Part shown: positions 47,097-57,101 of the stretch, in pieces | How positions within the stretch are numbered: the first letter of the stretch is position 1 | Layout: every line of letters begins with the position of its first letter | DNA from: Gemmatimonas sp. | GTDB lineage: Bacteria > Gemmatimonadota > Gemmatimonadetes > Gemmatimonadales > Gemmatimonadaceae | Reading direction: 5' to 3' | Length of the DNA stretch: 64,000 bases | NCBI GenBank assembly: GCA_011390885.1 | Contig: JAABRO010000009.1 | Span: forward strand, 29,980 to 93,979 | Notes under the pieces: model-generated | Told to the model about the DNA's origin: nothing | The model's database searches: none | Seen by the model: the letters and a program-made list of their open reading frames with translations, nothing else | Translations under genes and position numbers: made by a program

Positions 47097-48815
47097 TCAG
47101 CCCCGCTCCAGCGCCTCCAGCTTCCGCCGCGCCATGCGCAGCGGAAGCACCGTGCACGCGGCGCACAGCACGGCCACCAGCGCAAACGGCAGCAGCAGGC
47201 GCGCGTTGTCGAACTGCCAGCCGAAGTGCTCGGCCAGCACCCAGCGTGAGGCCGGACGACCCGTGCCATAGGCCACGGCCGCAATGAGCCCGATCGCGCT
47301 CAGCATGAACAGCAGTCCGCCGAACGACGTGGGAATCTGGGCGGCATTCTCGGCGTCGTACTGCGGATAGAAGGCGCCGTACGACAGCGCCATCGCCGTG
47401 AGCGGAAACACCAGCAGTGCGATCGCCGTGGTGGACACGAGGTGCACGAAGGGCGACACGTCGAGCAGCACGTTCGTCAGCACCACGAGCACGATGGCCA
47501 GCACGAAGAGCGGCACCGCTCCCACCCAGTACTTGGCCCACAGCAGGTCGCGCATGCTCAGTGGGCTCGAGCGCAGGAGCCACAGGGCGCGCCCCTCGAG
47601 GCTGATCGACGGAAACACGAACCGCCCCGCAATCGACGCCAGCACGAAGCCGGCGATCGCCAGGTTGAGGAACGGCACCAGCTGTCGCAGCAGCGCGGTC
47701 ATCCCCTCGCCGGAGAGCGGCAGGTAGCGGATGTTCGCCACGTACACCACGAGCAGCACGAACAGCAGGATGAGCTGGCTCCACTGCGTGGTGTCGCGCG
47801 CGAACACCTTCAGCTCCTTGAGCACGAGCTCGCGGCGGTGGGCAGGCAGCCACGCGAAGAGCCGGTCCACGAAGGGGCGTCCACCCACGGTCGAGCGCTT
47901 GCTCGTGCCCTCCTGTGCCGCGCTGAAGCCGCGCGTCCACAGCAGGCGATGCGCCGCCAGCCCAACGAGCACGAGGCCGGTGGCCAGCCCCCAGAGCCGC
48001 ATCAGCGGCGTGGTGATCGGCCCGCCCCGCAGGAACCCCATGACCGCATCGCTCGCCCACTCGCTCGGCAGCCACGGCGAGCTCGGCGCGTTGATGGCCG
48101 AGACGAAGTCCATGAAGTTCTCGAAGCCTTCGGGCCGCACGAGCTGCTCGGGACGCGCCATGCGGAACATCACCACCAGCGCCGCGATCGCGAGCACCAC
48201 CACCACCGACAGGAAGTCGCGCGTGCGCCGCGCCGGAAACACGTTCGCGAGCACGAGCGTGAGCAGCGCCCCGAGCGCCGTCGGGATCACGAAGTACGGC
48301 GCGAACACCAGCAGCGCGAACCCCACGAACGCGGGTCCGCCCTGATACACCACGCCGTACGCCGAGAGCAGCGGCAGCAGCAGGAGCAGTACCATCCAGT
48401 TCGCATGCACGCCCGTCTCCACCAGCCGCGCACCGTAGAGCGCGTGCCCGGGCACCGGCGCCGACGCGATCTGGTCGAGGTCGCGCGCGAGGAAGGTCGT
48501 GGACAGCGCCCCCACCACGTTCGAGAGCAGCAGGATCGACGTGAAGGCGAGCAACAGCATGCCCAGCACCTTGCCGGCCAGGATGCCGCCGATGTCCTCC
48601 GCGCCCTTGAAGTACACCAGCAGGCGACGCGACACCGCGAACGCCGCCGCGAAGAAGCCACCGCCCACGAGCAGCAGCACGAGCGCGCGCGCCAGCTGCG
48701 TCTCGCCCACGCTGGTCACGCGCGCGCGCGCGATGCGCCACTTGGGGCCGAGCAGGTGCCAGACGCCGGCCGGCCGCGCGGCCGCCCGTGGCGTCAACGG
48801 CGAGACCTCAGGCAC
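47097..48815 (-). CDS. ABC-type exporter permease
   Basis: The 572-residue protein is highly hydrophobic with about a dozen helices (LVLLLVGGGFFAAAFAV, LGMLLLAFTSILLLSNVVGALS, VVVVLAIAALVVMFRM and others) and resembles the ABC-2/PF16949-type permeases that work with a single ATPase. A GTG at 48815 overlaps the ATPase stop by 8 bp, so the pair is an operon with the ATPase first. The substrate cannot be told. Confidence 0.8.
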   Translation of the reverse strand: MPEVSPLTPRAAARPAGVWHLLGPKWRIARARVTSVGETQLARALVLLLVGGGFFAAAFAVSRRLLVYFKGAEDIGGILAGKVLGMLLLAFTSILLLSNVVGALSTTFLARDLDQIASAPVPGHALYGARLVETGVHANWMVLLLLLPLLSAYGVVYQGGPAFVGFALLVFAPYFVIPTALGALLTLVLANVFPARRTRDFLSVVVVLAIAALVVMFRMARPEQLVRPEGFENFMDFVSAINAPSSPWLPSEWASDAVMGFLRGGPITTPLMRLWGLATGLVLVGLAAHRLLWTRGFSAAQEGTSKRSTVGGRPFVDRLFAWLPAHRRELVLKELKVFARDTTQWSQLILLFVLLVVYVANIRYLPLSGEGMTALLRQLVPFLNLAIAGFVLASIAGRFVFPSISLEGRALWLLRSSPLSMRDLLWAKYWVGAVPLFVLAIVLVVLTNVLLDVSPFVHLVSTTAIALLVFPLTAMALSYGAFYPQYDAENAAQIPTSFGGLLFMLSAIGLIAAVAYGTGRPASRWVLAEHFGWQFDNARLLLPFALVAVLCAACTVLPLRMARRKLEALERG

Positions 48816-49560
48816 GCAGCACCTCGGCCACGTCGCGCGTGAGCTTCTCGCCGGTCAGCCGCAGGAAGATGTCCTCGAGGTCGTCGCCGTCGCCGCTGCC
48901 GCGCAGCTCGGGCATCGTGCCACAGGCCACGAGCTTGCCGCGCTGCATGATGCCGATGCGGTCGCACATGCCCTCGGCCACCTCGAGCGTGTGCGTGGAC
49001 ATCATCACCGTGTGCCCGTCGTCGGTGTACCGCCGGAACAGCTCCTTGAGCGTGCGCGACGACTTCGGATCGAGGCCGACCATGGGTTCGTCCACCACGA
49101 TCACCGCGGGTTCGTGCACGAACGCGCTGGCGATGATGAGCTTCTGGCGCATGCCGTGGCTGTAGCTCTCCACGAGCTCATTGCGCCACGGCTCGAGGTC
49201 GAAGAGGGCGAGGAACTCCTCCGCGCGGCGGTCCACGGCCGCACCCTTCGCGCCGTACAGCCCCGCCGCGAAGCGCAGGAACTCCATGCCCGTGAGCTTC
49301 TCGTAAATGAACGGGCGGTCGGGAATGAATCCGAGCGAGCGTTTGGCCCCGAGCGGATCGGCCAGCAGGTCCACGCCGGCGATGCGCACGGAGCCGGCGG
49401 AGGGGCGCAGGATCCCGGCGATCATGCGCATCGTGGTGGTCTTGCCGGCGCCATTCGGTCCGAGGAACCCGAACAGTTCGCCGGCCGGCACGGTGAGGTC
49501 GAGGCGATCGACGGCCGTGAACGCGCCGTAGCGCTTGGAGAGAGCGGAGATTTCGATCAT
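48808..49560 (-). CDS. ABC transporter ATP-binding protein
   Basis: The 250-residue protein has Walker A FLGPNGAGKTTTMRMI, the signature YSHGMRQKLIIASAFV and Walker B AVIVVDEPMVGLDPKSSRT, plus the Q-loop region. It is the first gene of the minus-strand pair with the exporter permease that overlaps its stop, and sits 44 bp before the convergent-side cutA on the same strand. It drives export of an unknown substrate. Confidence 0.92.
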   Translation of the reverse strand: MIEISALSKRYGAFTAVDRLDLTVPAGELFGFLGPNGAGKTTTMRMIAGILRPSAGSVRIAGVDLLADPLGAKRSLGFIPDRPFIYEKLTGMEFLRFAAGLYGAKGAAVDRRAEEFLALFDLEPWRNELVESYSHGMRQKLIIASAFVHEPAVIVVDEPMVGLDPKSSRTLKELFRRYTDDGHTVMMSTHTLEVAEGMCDRIGIMQRGKLVACGTMPELRGSGDGDDLEDIFLRLTGEKLTRDVAEVLRA

Positions 49561-49604
49561 CGCAGGGTGGACGACCGATCACCCCCCGGCCGTCACGGTG
49601 CCGT

Positions 49605-49961
49605 CTACGGTTCGTCGTCCGCGAGGTGGTCCGTTTCGTCACGGACCCAGCCGAGGTACGCCTCCAGGCCCGCGCGCGATGGAAAGACGAGCAGTTCGGG
49701 CACGTCGTACGGGTGGTGCAGCCCGAACGCTTCGCCGATCGCGTCGAGCCGGCCGGCCACGGTCTTGAGGAGGATCACGACCTCGGCCTCATCGGTGATC
49801 TCCCCCTCCCAGTGATACAGTGAACGCGCGGACGGCAGCAGGGTGCCGCAGGCGATCAGGCGCGCGTCGAGCAGGGCGCGCACGAGGTGCTCGGCGTCGT
49901 CGGTCGAGCCGACGGTGGTGACGGCGAGGACCACGTCGCGGGAATCCAGGGGAGTGGGCAT
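49605..49961 (-). CDS. cutA: CutA1-type divalent cation tolerance protein
   Basis: The 118-residue protein is a CutA trimer subunit: [52 protein letters not shown] and VPELLVFP. The family is widespread and stable, with a proposed role in copper tolerance or signalling but no settled mechanism. It runs divergently from uvrA with 100 bp between. Confidence 0.95.
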   Translation of the reverse strand: MPTPLDSRDVVLAVTTVGSTDDAEHLVRALLDARLIACGTLLPSARSLYHWEGEITDEAEVVILLKTVAGRLDAIGEAFGLHHPYDVPELLVFPSRAGLEAYLGWVRDETDHLADDEP

Positions 49962-50061
49962 GCTCGAGCATACGGTCCGGACCGCCCAGATGCGAGCGGG
50001 AACAGGCGAGCGGCCCTTCGGTCTTGTCCAGAAGCCCCGACAGCCGGTTACTTACAAGACT

Positions 50062-52929
50062 ATGCCAGAAACTGCGCTGGTCGTTCGCGGCGCCCGCGAA
50101 CACAACCTCCGGAACATCGACGTCACGATTCCGCGCGACAAGCTCACGGTCATCACCGGGCTGTCCGGGTCGGGGAAGTCGTCGCTCGCGTTCGACACGA
50201 TCTACGCCGAAGGGCAGCGTCGCTACGTCGAGTCGCTGTCGGCGTACGCGCGGCAGTTCCTCGGGCTCATGGAGAAGCCCGACGTGGACGCGATCGAAGG
50301 GCTCTCGCCCGCGATCTCGATCGAGCAAAAGTCGGCCGGGCACAATCCCCGGTCCACCGTCGGCACGGTCACGGAGATCTACGACTACCTGCGCCTGCTC
50401 TATGCGCGCGCCGGCACGCCGCACTGCCCCAACTGCGGCCGCTCGGTGCAGCGGCAGAGTCCGGCCCAGATCGCCGAGCAGGTGCTGCTCTGGCCCGAAG
50501 GCACGCGCCTCGAGATCCGTGGGCCACTGGTGCAGGGGCGCAAGGGCGAGTTCAAGGACCTCTTCGAGTCGGCGCGCAAGCAGGGCTTCGTGCGCGCCGT
50601 GGTCGATGGCGAGATGGTCGAGCTCGCCGATCCGCCCAAGCTCAATCGCCGGCTCAACCACACGATCTCGGTGGTCGTGGACCGCCTCGTGGTGCGCGCC
50701 GAGGATCGCGGTCGCCTCACCGACTCGCTCGAGACCGCGCTCCGCCTCGCCGACGGCCTCGTGGAGGTCGTGCGCCACGACGGCAACGAACCCGAAGCGG
50801 TGATGTTCTCGGAGCGCCAGGGGTGCCCGGAGTGCGGCATCTCGCTCCCCGAGCTGGAGCCGCGCCACTTCTCCTTCAACTCGCCCTTCGGCGCGTGCGA
50901 GACCTGCAGCGGCCTCGGCACCACGCGCACGGTGAGCGAAGAGCTCGTGCTCGGTGACCCGAGCATCACGATCCTCGAGGGCGTGGTGCTGCCGTGGGGC
51001 GAGCCGGACGGGTTTCTGCGTCGCGTGCTCCTCCCCGGCCTCGCCAAGGAGATCGGCTTCGACCTCAACACACCGTGGGGCAAGCTGTCGGCCGCGGTGC
51101 GCCGTCAGCTGCTGCACGGGCTCGACGGCGGCGCGAAGTCGGCGGGCAAGCGCACGGCCATCAAGCGCGGCCGCGCGAGTGCCGCCGCGAATGCACCCGA
51201 CGTCGCGTCGTGGGACGGCATCCTCGCCAACGTGCAGCGCCGCTACGACGAGACGAGCTCCGACGCGATTCGCCTCGAGCTCGACAGCTACATGGTGGCG
51301 GGCACCTGTCCGAGCTGCGACGGTCGCCGTCTGCGCGCGGAGTCGCTCGCCGTCACGGTGCACAACCGCAACCTCGGCGAACTCGTCGAGCTGAGTGTGG
51401 TGGACGCGTTGTCGTTCCTCGAGACGGTGCCGGTGCGCGGACAGGGACGTCCCGGCCTCGACCCGGGGATCGCCGGCCCGATCCTCAAGGAGGTGAAGGA
51501 CCGGCTGCGCTTCCTCGTGGACGTCGGCCTCGACTACCTCACGCTCAACCGCTCGGCGGAGTCGCTCTCCGGTGGTGAGGCGCAGCGCATTCGCCTCGCC
51601 ACGCAGATCGGATCGCGGCTGGTGGGCGTGCTGTACATCCTCGACGAGCCCAGCATCGGGCTGCACCAGCGGGACAACGGGCGACTCCTCGCCACGCTGG
51701 AGCAGCTGCGTGACCTGGGCAACACCGTGATCGTGGTGGAGCATGACGAGGAGACGATCCGTGAAGCGGACTACGTGATCGACCTCGGCCCCGGTGCCGG
51801 CAAGCACGGCGGTGCGGTGATCGCCTCGGGCACCGTGGACGACATCATCCGCACGCCCGCGTCGATCACCGGACAGTTCCTGAGCGGCGCGCGCGCCGTG
51901 CCGGTGCCGGCGGAGCGTCGCACGCCCGATCCGGAGCGCATGCTGCGCGTGGAAGGGGCGCGCGAGCACAACCTCAACGACGTGACGGCCGAGTTTCCGC
52001 TCGGGCTGTTCGTCGCGGTCACGGGTGTCTCGGGGTCGGGGAAGTCCACGCTCGTCACCGACATCCTGCAGCGCACGCTGTCGCGGCACTTCTTCCGCGC
52101 ACGCGTGATTCCCGGCGCGCACGACCGCGTGCGCGGCATCGAGCATCTCGACAAGATCATCGACATCGACCAGAGCCCCATCGGGCGCACACCGCGCTCG
52201 AACCCGGCCACGTACACCGGCGTGTTCACGCCGGTGCGCGAACTCTTCGCCGAGCTGCCGGAGGCGAAGATCCGCGGCTACGGCCCCGGCCGCTTCTCGT
52301 TCAACGTGAAGGGAGGCCGCTGCGAAGCGTGCCAGGGCGACGGGCTCGTGAAGATCGAGATGCACTTCCTCCCCGACGTGTTCGTGCCGTGCGACGTGTG
52401 CAAGGGCAAGCGGTTCAACCGCGAGACGCTCGAGGTGCGCTTCCGCGGGCTGTCGATCGCCGACGTGCTCGACCTCACCGTCGAGGACGCGTGCACGGTG
52501 TTCGAGAACCAGCCGCGCATCGCGCAGAAGCTCATCACGCTGCGCGACGTGGGGCTCGGCTACATCCACCTCGGCCAGAGTGCGACCACACTCTCTGGCG
52601 GCGAGGCGCAGCGCGTGAAGCTGGCCACCGAGCTCGCCAAGCGCGACACGGGGCGCACGCTGTACATCCTCGACGAGCCCACCACCGGATTGCACTTCGA
52701 GGACGTGCGCGTGCTGCTCGAGGTGCTGCACAAGCTCGTGGACCGCGGCAACACGGTGCTGGTCATCGAGCACAATCTCGATGTGATCAAGACCGCCGAC
52801 TGGATCGTGGACCTCGGGCCGGAGGGTGGCGTGCGCGGCGGCACGATCGTGGCCAGCGGGACGCCCGAGCAGGTGGCGGCCACGAAGGGGAGTCATACGG
52901 GGACGTACCTGCGGCCGTTGCTGGGGTAG
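50062..52929 (+). CDS. uvrA: excinuclease ABC subunit A
   Basis: The 955-residue protein has two ABC ATPase halves (Walker [10 protein letters not shown] at the N-terminus and GVSGSGKST later; both LSGGEAQR signatures), and both UvrA zinc fingers: CPECG...CETC and CEAC...CDVC in [11 protein letters not shown]. It scans DNA for damage and loads UvrB in nucleotide excision repair. The ATG at 50062 is the family start; upstream in-frame codons belong to the antisense of cutA. Confidence 0.97.
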   Translation: MPETALVVRGAREHNLRNIDVTIPRDKLTVITGLSGSGKSSLAFDTIYAEGQRRYVESLSAYARQFLGLMEKPDVDAIEGLSPAISIEQKSAGHNPRSTVGTVTEIYDYLRLLYARAGTPHCPNCGRSVQRQSPAQIAEQVLLWPEGTRLEIRGPLVQGRKGEFKDLFESARKQGFVRAVVDGEMVELADPPKLNRRLNHTISVVVDRLVVRAEDRGRLTDSLETALRLADGLVEVVRHDGNEPEAVMFSERQGCPECGISLPELEPRHFSFNSPFGACETCSGLGTTRTVSEELVLGDPSITILEGVVLPWGEPDGFLRRVLLPGLAKEIGFDLNTPWGKLSAAVRRQLLHGLDGGAKSAGKRTAIKRGRASAAANAPDVASWDGILANVQRRYDETSSDAIRLELDSYMVAGTCPSCDGRRLRAESLAVTVHNRNLGELVELSVVDALSFLETVPVRGQGRPGLDPGIAGPILKEVKDRLRFLVDVGLDYLTLNRSAESLSGGEAQRIRLATQIGSRLVGVLYILDEPSIGLHQRDNGRLLATLEQLRDLGNTVIVVEHDEETIREADYVIDLGPGAGKHGGAVIASGTVDDIIRTPASITGQFLSGARAVPVPAERRTPDPERMLRVEGAREHNLNDVTAEFPLGLFVAVTGVSGSGKSTLVTDILQRTLSRHFFRARVIPGAHDRVRGIEHLDKIIDIDQSPIGRTPRSNPATYTGVFTPVRELFAELPEAKIRGYGPGRFSFNVKGGRCEACQGDGLVKIEMHFLPDVFVPCDVCKGKRFNRETLEVRFRGLSIADVLDLTVEDACTVFENQPRIAQKLITLRDVGLGYIHLGQSATTLSGGEAQRVKLATELAKRDTGRTLYILDEPTTGLHFEDVRVLLEVLHKLVDRGNTVLVIEHNLDVIKTADWIVDLGPEGGVRGGTIVASGTPEQVAATKGSHTGTYLRPLLG

Positions 52930-53152
52930 GGGGCAGTTCAACCCCTCGCGGCTCGACCCTCGCCCCTTCGACCTCGGGTCCGTTCAGGGCGACGGTTGCC
53001 GCGATCACAGGCGCCCGCTGCAGCCGTCCGCGACCATCGCCCTGAACGGACCCGAGGTCGAAGGGGCGAGGGGCGAGCAACGAGGGTTCACCGCACGAGT
53101 CGCCCAAGGTGCGCCACTGGCGCCCACCAGTGCCGCAGCACTGATTTCCCGC
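52930..53152. repeat. 36-bp perfect inverted repeat after uvrA (stem-loop)
   Basis: Arms 52957-52992 and 53037-53072 are perfect 36-bp inverted copies separated by a 44-bp spacer. After one mismatch, five more pairs (52951-52955 and 53074-53078) extend the match outward. The whole unit fills the spacer between uvrA and sdaAB. It would form a very stable RNA hairpin, so it may act as a terminator or transcript-processing site. It is also the size of a MITE or of the palindromes found near RAYT transposases, but no transposase is near. Exact arm identity suggests recent origin or strong constraint. Confidence 0.9.
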
Positions 53153-53821
53153 ATGGTCTCCCTCCTCGACATCATCGGCCCCGTCATGGTCGGGCCGTCG
53201 TCCAGTCACACCGCCGGCGCCTGCCGCCTCGGCCTGCTCGCGCGCTGTCTCGTGGGCGGCACCCCGGAGCGCGCACTCCTCGAACTTCACGGCTCCTTCG
53301 CCCGCACCGGTGAGGGGCACGGCACCGACAAGGCGCTCGCGGGCGGACTCATGGGCTTTCGCCCCGACGACGAACGCCTGCGTGAAGCGCTCGACATCAT
53401 CGAGCGCGAAGGGCTCGACTATCGCTTCGAGAAGACCACACTCGACGACGAAGCGCACCCCAACACGGTGCGCATCACCGTCGAGCGCGGGGATCGCAAG
53501 TCCGTCATGGTCGGCTCGTCGCTCGGCGCCGGGCGGGTGCTGGTGACCGAGATCGACGGCTATCCGGTGCACGTCACGGGCAACCTCCACACCATCGTGC
53601 TCGTGGCCGAGGACGTGAAGGGGTCCGTGGCCCGCATCGCCACGATCCTGTCGGACGCCAACGTGAACATCGCCACGTTGCGCCTGTCGCGGAAATCGCG
53701 TGGCGGCGATGCGTTCATGGTGTTCGAGGTGGACGAACAGCCCGGCGACGCGGTGCGCGACGCGATCCGCGGACTGCCGTGGGTGAAGTGGGCGTTCCGG
53801 CTCGACAAGGTGAGCGCCTGA
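53153..53821 (+). CDS. sdaAB: L-serine dehydratase, beta subunit
   Basis: The 222-residue product begins MVSLLDIIGPVMVGPSSSHTAGACRLG, the beta-domain start with its PSSSHTAG segment, and ends with an ACT domain (HTIVLVAEDVKGSVARIATILSDANVNIATLRL). Together with the alpha subunit it forms the iron-sulfur serine dehydratase that converts L-serine to pyruvate and ammonia. The ACT domain probably binds serine for regulation. The alpha gene follows 37 bp later. Confidence 0.95.
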   Translation: MVSLLDIIGPVMVGPSSSHTAGACRLGLLARCLVGGTPERALLELHGSFARTGEGHGTDKALAGGLMGFRPDDERLREALDIIEREGLDYRFEKTTLDDEAHPNTVRITVERGDRKSVMVGSSLGAGRVLVTEIDGYPVHVTGNLHTIVLVAEDVKGSVARIATILSDANVNIATLRLSRKSRGGDAFMVFEVDEQPGDAVRDAIRGLPWVKWAFRLDKVSA

Positions 53822-53858
53822 TGTTCGGCATGTTCCGCACCCGCTCGGAGTCCCGCTG

Positions 53859-54740
53859 ATGTATCGCACGCTCGCCGACGCCATTGCCGACGCCGAAGCG
53901 CGCGGCATCTCGCTCTCGCAACTCGCGCTCGAGACGGAAGCGGCCGATCAGGGGCGTCCCCTCGAGGAGATCCGCGACGCGCTGCGCCGTGCGCTGCACG
54001 TCATGAATGGCGCCGTCGCGCGCGGCCTGGAGGGAGACCTCTTCTCCTCGTCCGGGCTCGTGGGTGGCGACGCGGCGAAGCTGCGCACCGGGCCGCCGGG
54101 ACCGCTCGCCGGCACCGCCTTCCGCGATGTGCTCGCGCGCGCACTCGCCGTGCAGGAAGTCAACGCGGCCATGGGGGTGATCGTGGCGGCGCCGACCGCG
54201 GGCGGCGCCGGCGTGCTGCCCGCCGTGCTCACGGGATTGGCCGCGGCCAAGGGCATCGACGAGGAGCGCGTGGTCGATGCGCTCGCGACCGCGGGACTCA
54301 TTGGCGCCGTCGTCGCGGAGCGCGCGTCGCTGTCGGGTGCCGAAGGCGGGTGCCAGGCGGAGACCGGGGCCGCGGCCGGCATGGCGGCCGGCGCCGCCGT
54401 CGAGATGCTCGGCGGCACGCCGTCACAGGTGGGACACGCCACAGCGCTCGCCCAGCAGGGCACGCTTGGGCTCGTCTGCGATCCGCTCGGCGGGCTCGTC
54501 GAACTCCCGTGCGTCTTCCGCAATGCCACCGGCGCGGCGATCGCGCTCGCCGCGATCGAGATGGCACTCGCCGGCATCACCTTCGCCATTCCGGCCGACG
54601 AAGTGATCGACACGATGGGCGAGATCGGGCGCAGCATGGACGTGCGCTACCGCGAGACGGCCGGCGGCGGACTTGCCGCGACGCCCACGGGCCGTCGCCT
54701 CGCCAAGGAGCGGCTCTACGACCTGAAGCGGAAGGCGTGA
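53859..54740 (+). CDS. sdaAA: L-serine dehydratase, alpha subunit
   Basis: The 293-residue subunit contains the family stretch GVIVAAPTAGGAGVLPAVLTGL, EGGCQAETGAAAGMAAGAAVEMLGG (one iron-sulfur cysteine), LGLVCDPLGGLVELPCVFRN (two more) and ends with a lysine-rich tail. These three cysteines hold the [4Fe-4S] cluster that binds serine. It directly follows sdaAB, and its stop overlaps the GTG of the next lipoprotein gene. Confidence 0.95.
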   Translation: MYRTLADAIADAEARGISLSQLALETEAADQGRPLEEIRDALRRALHVMNGAVARGLEGDLFSSSGLVGGDAAKLRTGPPGPLAGTAFRDVLARALAVQEVNAAMGVIVAAPTAGGAGVLPAVLTGLAAAKGIDEERVVDALATAGLIGAVVAERASLSGAEGGCQAETGAAAGMAAGAAVEMLGGTPSQVGHATALAQQGTLGLVCDPLGGLVELPCVFRNATGAAIALAAIEMALAGITFAIPADEVIDTMGEIGRSMDVRYRETAGGGLAATPTGRRLAKERLYDLKRKA

Positions 54741-55735
54741 CGCGGCGCGCGCACACCCTCGCGCACGCCCTCGCCCTGCTGCTGGCGGCTTGCAGCCCGG
54801 CCGACGGAGAGCGGGGGCGCCCGGTGGGTGCGCGACCTGCCGACAGCCTGGCACCGTCGGATGCAGTGACCGGATCGCTGCCGCTCGAGCAGCCGCCGCG
54901 CGACGTCGCGAGCACTGGTGCCTTCGCGCACCCGGACATTCGCGAGTCCTCGGCCGCCGTGCGCAGCTTCTCACATGCCGGCGTGTACTGGACGCTCAAC
55001 GACAGCGGCAACGATGAACGCCTCTTCGCCTTCGACACGGCGGGCCGCGACCTGGGCGCCGTGCGCATCACGGGGGCACGCAACCGCGACTGGGAGGCAA
55101 TGGCCACCGGACCGTGCCCCGAGGGGCGCTGCCTCGTGGTGGGGGACGTGGGCGACAACCTGGCACGACATGAGACGGTGACGCTCTGGCGCGTGCCGGA
55201 GCCGGCACCGCCCGGCGCGGGACGCGAGGTGGCGAGCGCGCCGGCCCGCGCGCTCGCGCTGCGCTTCCCCGACGGCCCGCGCGACGTGGAAGCCCTCTGG
55301 ATGGACGCGGACACCGCCGTGTGGCTCGTCACCAAGCGCGAGGTGCGCGGTGACGACGGCGCGCGCCAGCGGGCGCAGGTCTATCGCCTGCCGGCCCGCG
55401 CGTGGGACGCCGCAGCGCCGGTGGTCGCCGAGCTGGTCGATTCGCTGCCGCATGTCGCCACGCGCAACCGGCGCACGCTCATCACCGACGCGGCGCTGTC
55501 GAATCCCTTTGGTGACTCCGCGCAGGTCTCTCGGCTCGCAGTGCGCACGTACGAACTGCTGCTCGTGTTCGAGACCGAGCCCGGGAGCGGGCGCCCGCTG
55601 AAGCTCGTCGGCCACTGCGCACTCGACGCGCTCGACGAGAGGCAGGGCGAGGGGGTGGCCTGGCTGCCGGACGGTCGCGTGCTGCTCACCTCCGAGAAGC
55701 GGCGAGCCCCCCTGCATGCGCTGCGCTGTCCCTGA
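54737..55735 (+). CDS. beta-propeller lipoprotein, unknown function
   Basis: From a GTG overlapping the sdaAA TGA (GTGA) the product is 332 residues with a leader ending ALLLAAC, a lipobox. The body has WTLNDSGNDERLFAFDTAGRDLG, RNRDWEAMATGPCPEGRCLVVGDVGDN, and later LPDGRVLLTSEKRRA, the pattern of exported beta-propeller proteins resembling phytase- or esterase-like enzymes. Function is not known. The overlap with sdaAA suggests co-transcription; a role in serine metabolism is not implied. Confidence 0.75.
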   Translation: MTRRAHTLAHALALLLAACSPADGERGRPVGARPADSLAPSDAVTGSLPLEQPPRDVASTGAFAHPDIRESSAAVRSFSHAGVYWTLNDSGNDERLFAFDTAGRDLGAVRITGARNRDWEAMATGPCPEGRCLVVGDVGDNLARHETVTLWRVPEPAPPGAGREVASAPARALALRFPDGPRDVEALWMDADTAVWLVTKREVRGDDGARQRAQVYRLPARAWDAAAPVVAELVDSLPHVATRNRRTLITDAALSNPFGDSAQVSRLAVRTYELLLVFETEPGSGRPLKLVGHCALDALDERQGEGVAWLPDGRVLLTSEKRRAPLHALRCP

Positions 55736-55826
55736 GCGGCGAGGCGCGGTATCGTATCCGGGATGGCGAAACCTTTTGCCTGCCGGCGCCCGTAGTGGCA
55801 GCTCGCCCCCACCCGTGAGGAAAGCC

Positions 55827-56231
55827 ATGATCACCCGTGAAGACGTCGAGTCGTTTCTCGACCGCATGTCCGCCGAAGGCGTGACGTACAAGGAGCTCGA
55901 ACCCGGCCTCTGGGCCGTACGCCCCGGCGGTGCCCTCGAGTTCGACGTCGTCGTCAGTCACACGCCACCGGTGCTGCTGCTGCGCGTCAAGGTCATGCAG
56001 GTCCCCGCCGAGCCCGCGGAACAGGCGGCGCTCAATCGGCGGCTCCTCGAGCTCAACGCGTCGGACCTGCTGCACGGCTCGTACGGCATCGATGGCGACG
56101 CGGTGGTCCTGACCGAGGCACTCGAACTCTCGTACCTCGACTTCGACGAGTTCCTCGCCGCGTACGAAAGCATGACCCTGTCGCTGACCGCGCACATGCG
56201 CGAGCTGGCTTCCTTCCGCGAGGTGCGCTGA
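55827..56231 (+). CDS. YbjN / type III chaperone-like small protein
   Basis: The 134-residue acidic product (MITREDVESFLDRMSAEGVTYKELEPGLWAV, FDVVVSHTPPVLLLRVKVMQVP, LLELNASDLLHGSYGIDGDAVVLTEALEL) follows the YbjN/CesT-like fold, with a helix-strand pattern of a small protein-binding chaperone. The good GAGG five bases before the ATG fixes the start. It sits 3 bp before pspA, so the two probably share a transcript and may work together, as YbjN-like proteins do with PspA in other bacteria; that is inference. Confidence 0.75.
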   Translation: MITREDVESFLDRMSAEGVTYKELEPGLWAVRPGGALEFDVVVSHTPPVLLLRVKVMQVPAEPAEQAALNRRLLELNASDLLHGSYGIDGDAVVLTEALELSYLDFDEFLAAYESMTLSLTAHMRELASFREVR

Positions 56232-56234
56232 CCG

Positions 56235-57053
56235 ATGGGCCTCTTCGACCGACTCTCGACCCTGATCAAGTCGAACATCAACGATCTCATCTCTTCGGCG
56301 GAAGATCCCGAGAAGATGCTGAATCAGATCATCGTGGACATGCGCAACCAGCTCGCGAAGGCCAAGCAGCAGGTGGCCGCCGCGATTGCCGACGAGAAGC
56401 GTCTCCGCGATCAGGCCGACGCCGAGTTCAAGCTCGCCGACGACTGGGAGAAGCGCGCCATGCTCGCCGTGCAGCAGGGGCGCGACGACCTCGCCACGCA
56501 GGCGCTGCTGCGCCAGCAGGAGCATCTCGAGCATGCCCAGTCGCTGGCCATGACGTGGGAGACGCATCGCCACGAGACCGAGGGGCTCAAGCAGTCGCTG
56601 CGCGACCTCAACGACAAGATCGAGGAGGCGAAGCGCAAGAAGAACCTGCTGCTCGCGCGCCAGCGTCGGGCGGAGGCGCAGCAGCGCATTTCGCAAACCA
56701 TGTCCGGCCTGTCCGACAAGTCGGCCTTCGAGGCCTTCAACCGGATGGAGGAGAAGATCACCAGCAACGAGCGGCAGCTTTCCGCCGCCCGCGAGATCGA
56801 GGAGGAGTTCACGGGCGACAAGCTGGCCAGCGAGTTCCGGCAGCTCGAGAAGCGTGCCGGCGGGGCCAGCGCCGACCTGCAGCTGGCTGCGCTCAAGGAG
56901 CGCATGGGCATGCTGTCGGCCGGTTCGTCGGCGCCGCCGCGTCAGCTCGCCGCCGGGGAATCCGAGAAGGAAGCTCCCAAGGTGCAGCAGACCGGGGAGG
57001 CGGACCTGATCGCCGAGATCGAGGGGTTGCGCGGGACGCGTCAGGGCACCTGA
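56235..57053 (+). CDS. pspA: PspA/IM30 membrane-protection protein
   Basis: The 272-residue protein begins MGLFDRLSTLIKSNINDLISSAEDPEKMLNQIIVDM, the amphipathic helix of PspA, then long coiled-coil helices of the ESCRT-III-like family (QARRDDLATQALLRQQEHLEHAQ and later ERQLSAAREIEEEFTGDKLASEFRQLEKRA). PspA/Vipp proteins bind and repair stressed inner membrane. It sits 3 bp after the YbjN-like gene. The phage-shock partners PspBC are not in the window. Confidence 0.92.
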   Translation: MGLFDRLSTLIKSNINDLISSAEDPEKMLNQIIVDMRNQLAKAKQQVAAAIADEKRLRDQADAEFKLADDWEKRAMLAVQQGRDDLATQALLRQQEHLEHAQSLAMTWETHRHETEGLKQSLRDLNDKIEEAKRKKNLLLARQRRAEAQQRISQTMSGLSDKSAFEAFNRMEEKITSNERQLSAAREIEEEFTGDKLASEFRQLEKRAGGASADLQLAALKERMGMLSAGSSAPPRQLAAGESEKEAPKVQQTGEADLIAEIEGLRGTRQGT

Positions 57054-57101
57054 CTTAGGGGCGTTCCGACGGCCACTGCCCGCCGACCCTCCCCCGTCCC
57101 C

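Noticed and set aside
49789..52941. A 1050-residue frame antisense to uvrA
   Set aside because: Shadow with no recognisable domain; uvrA is certain.
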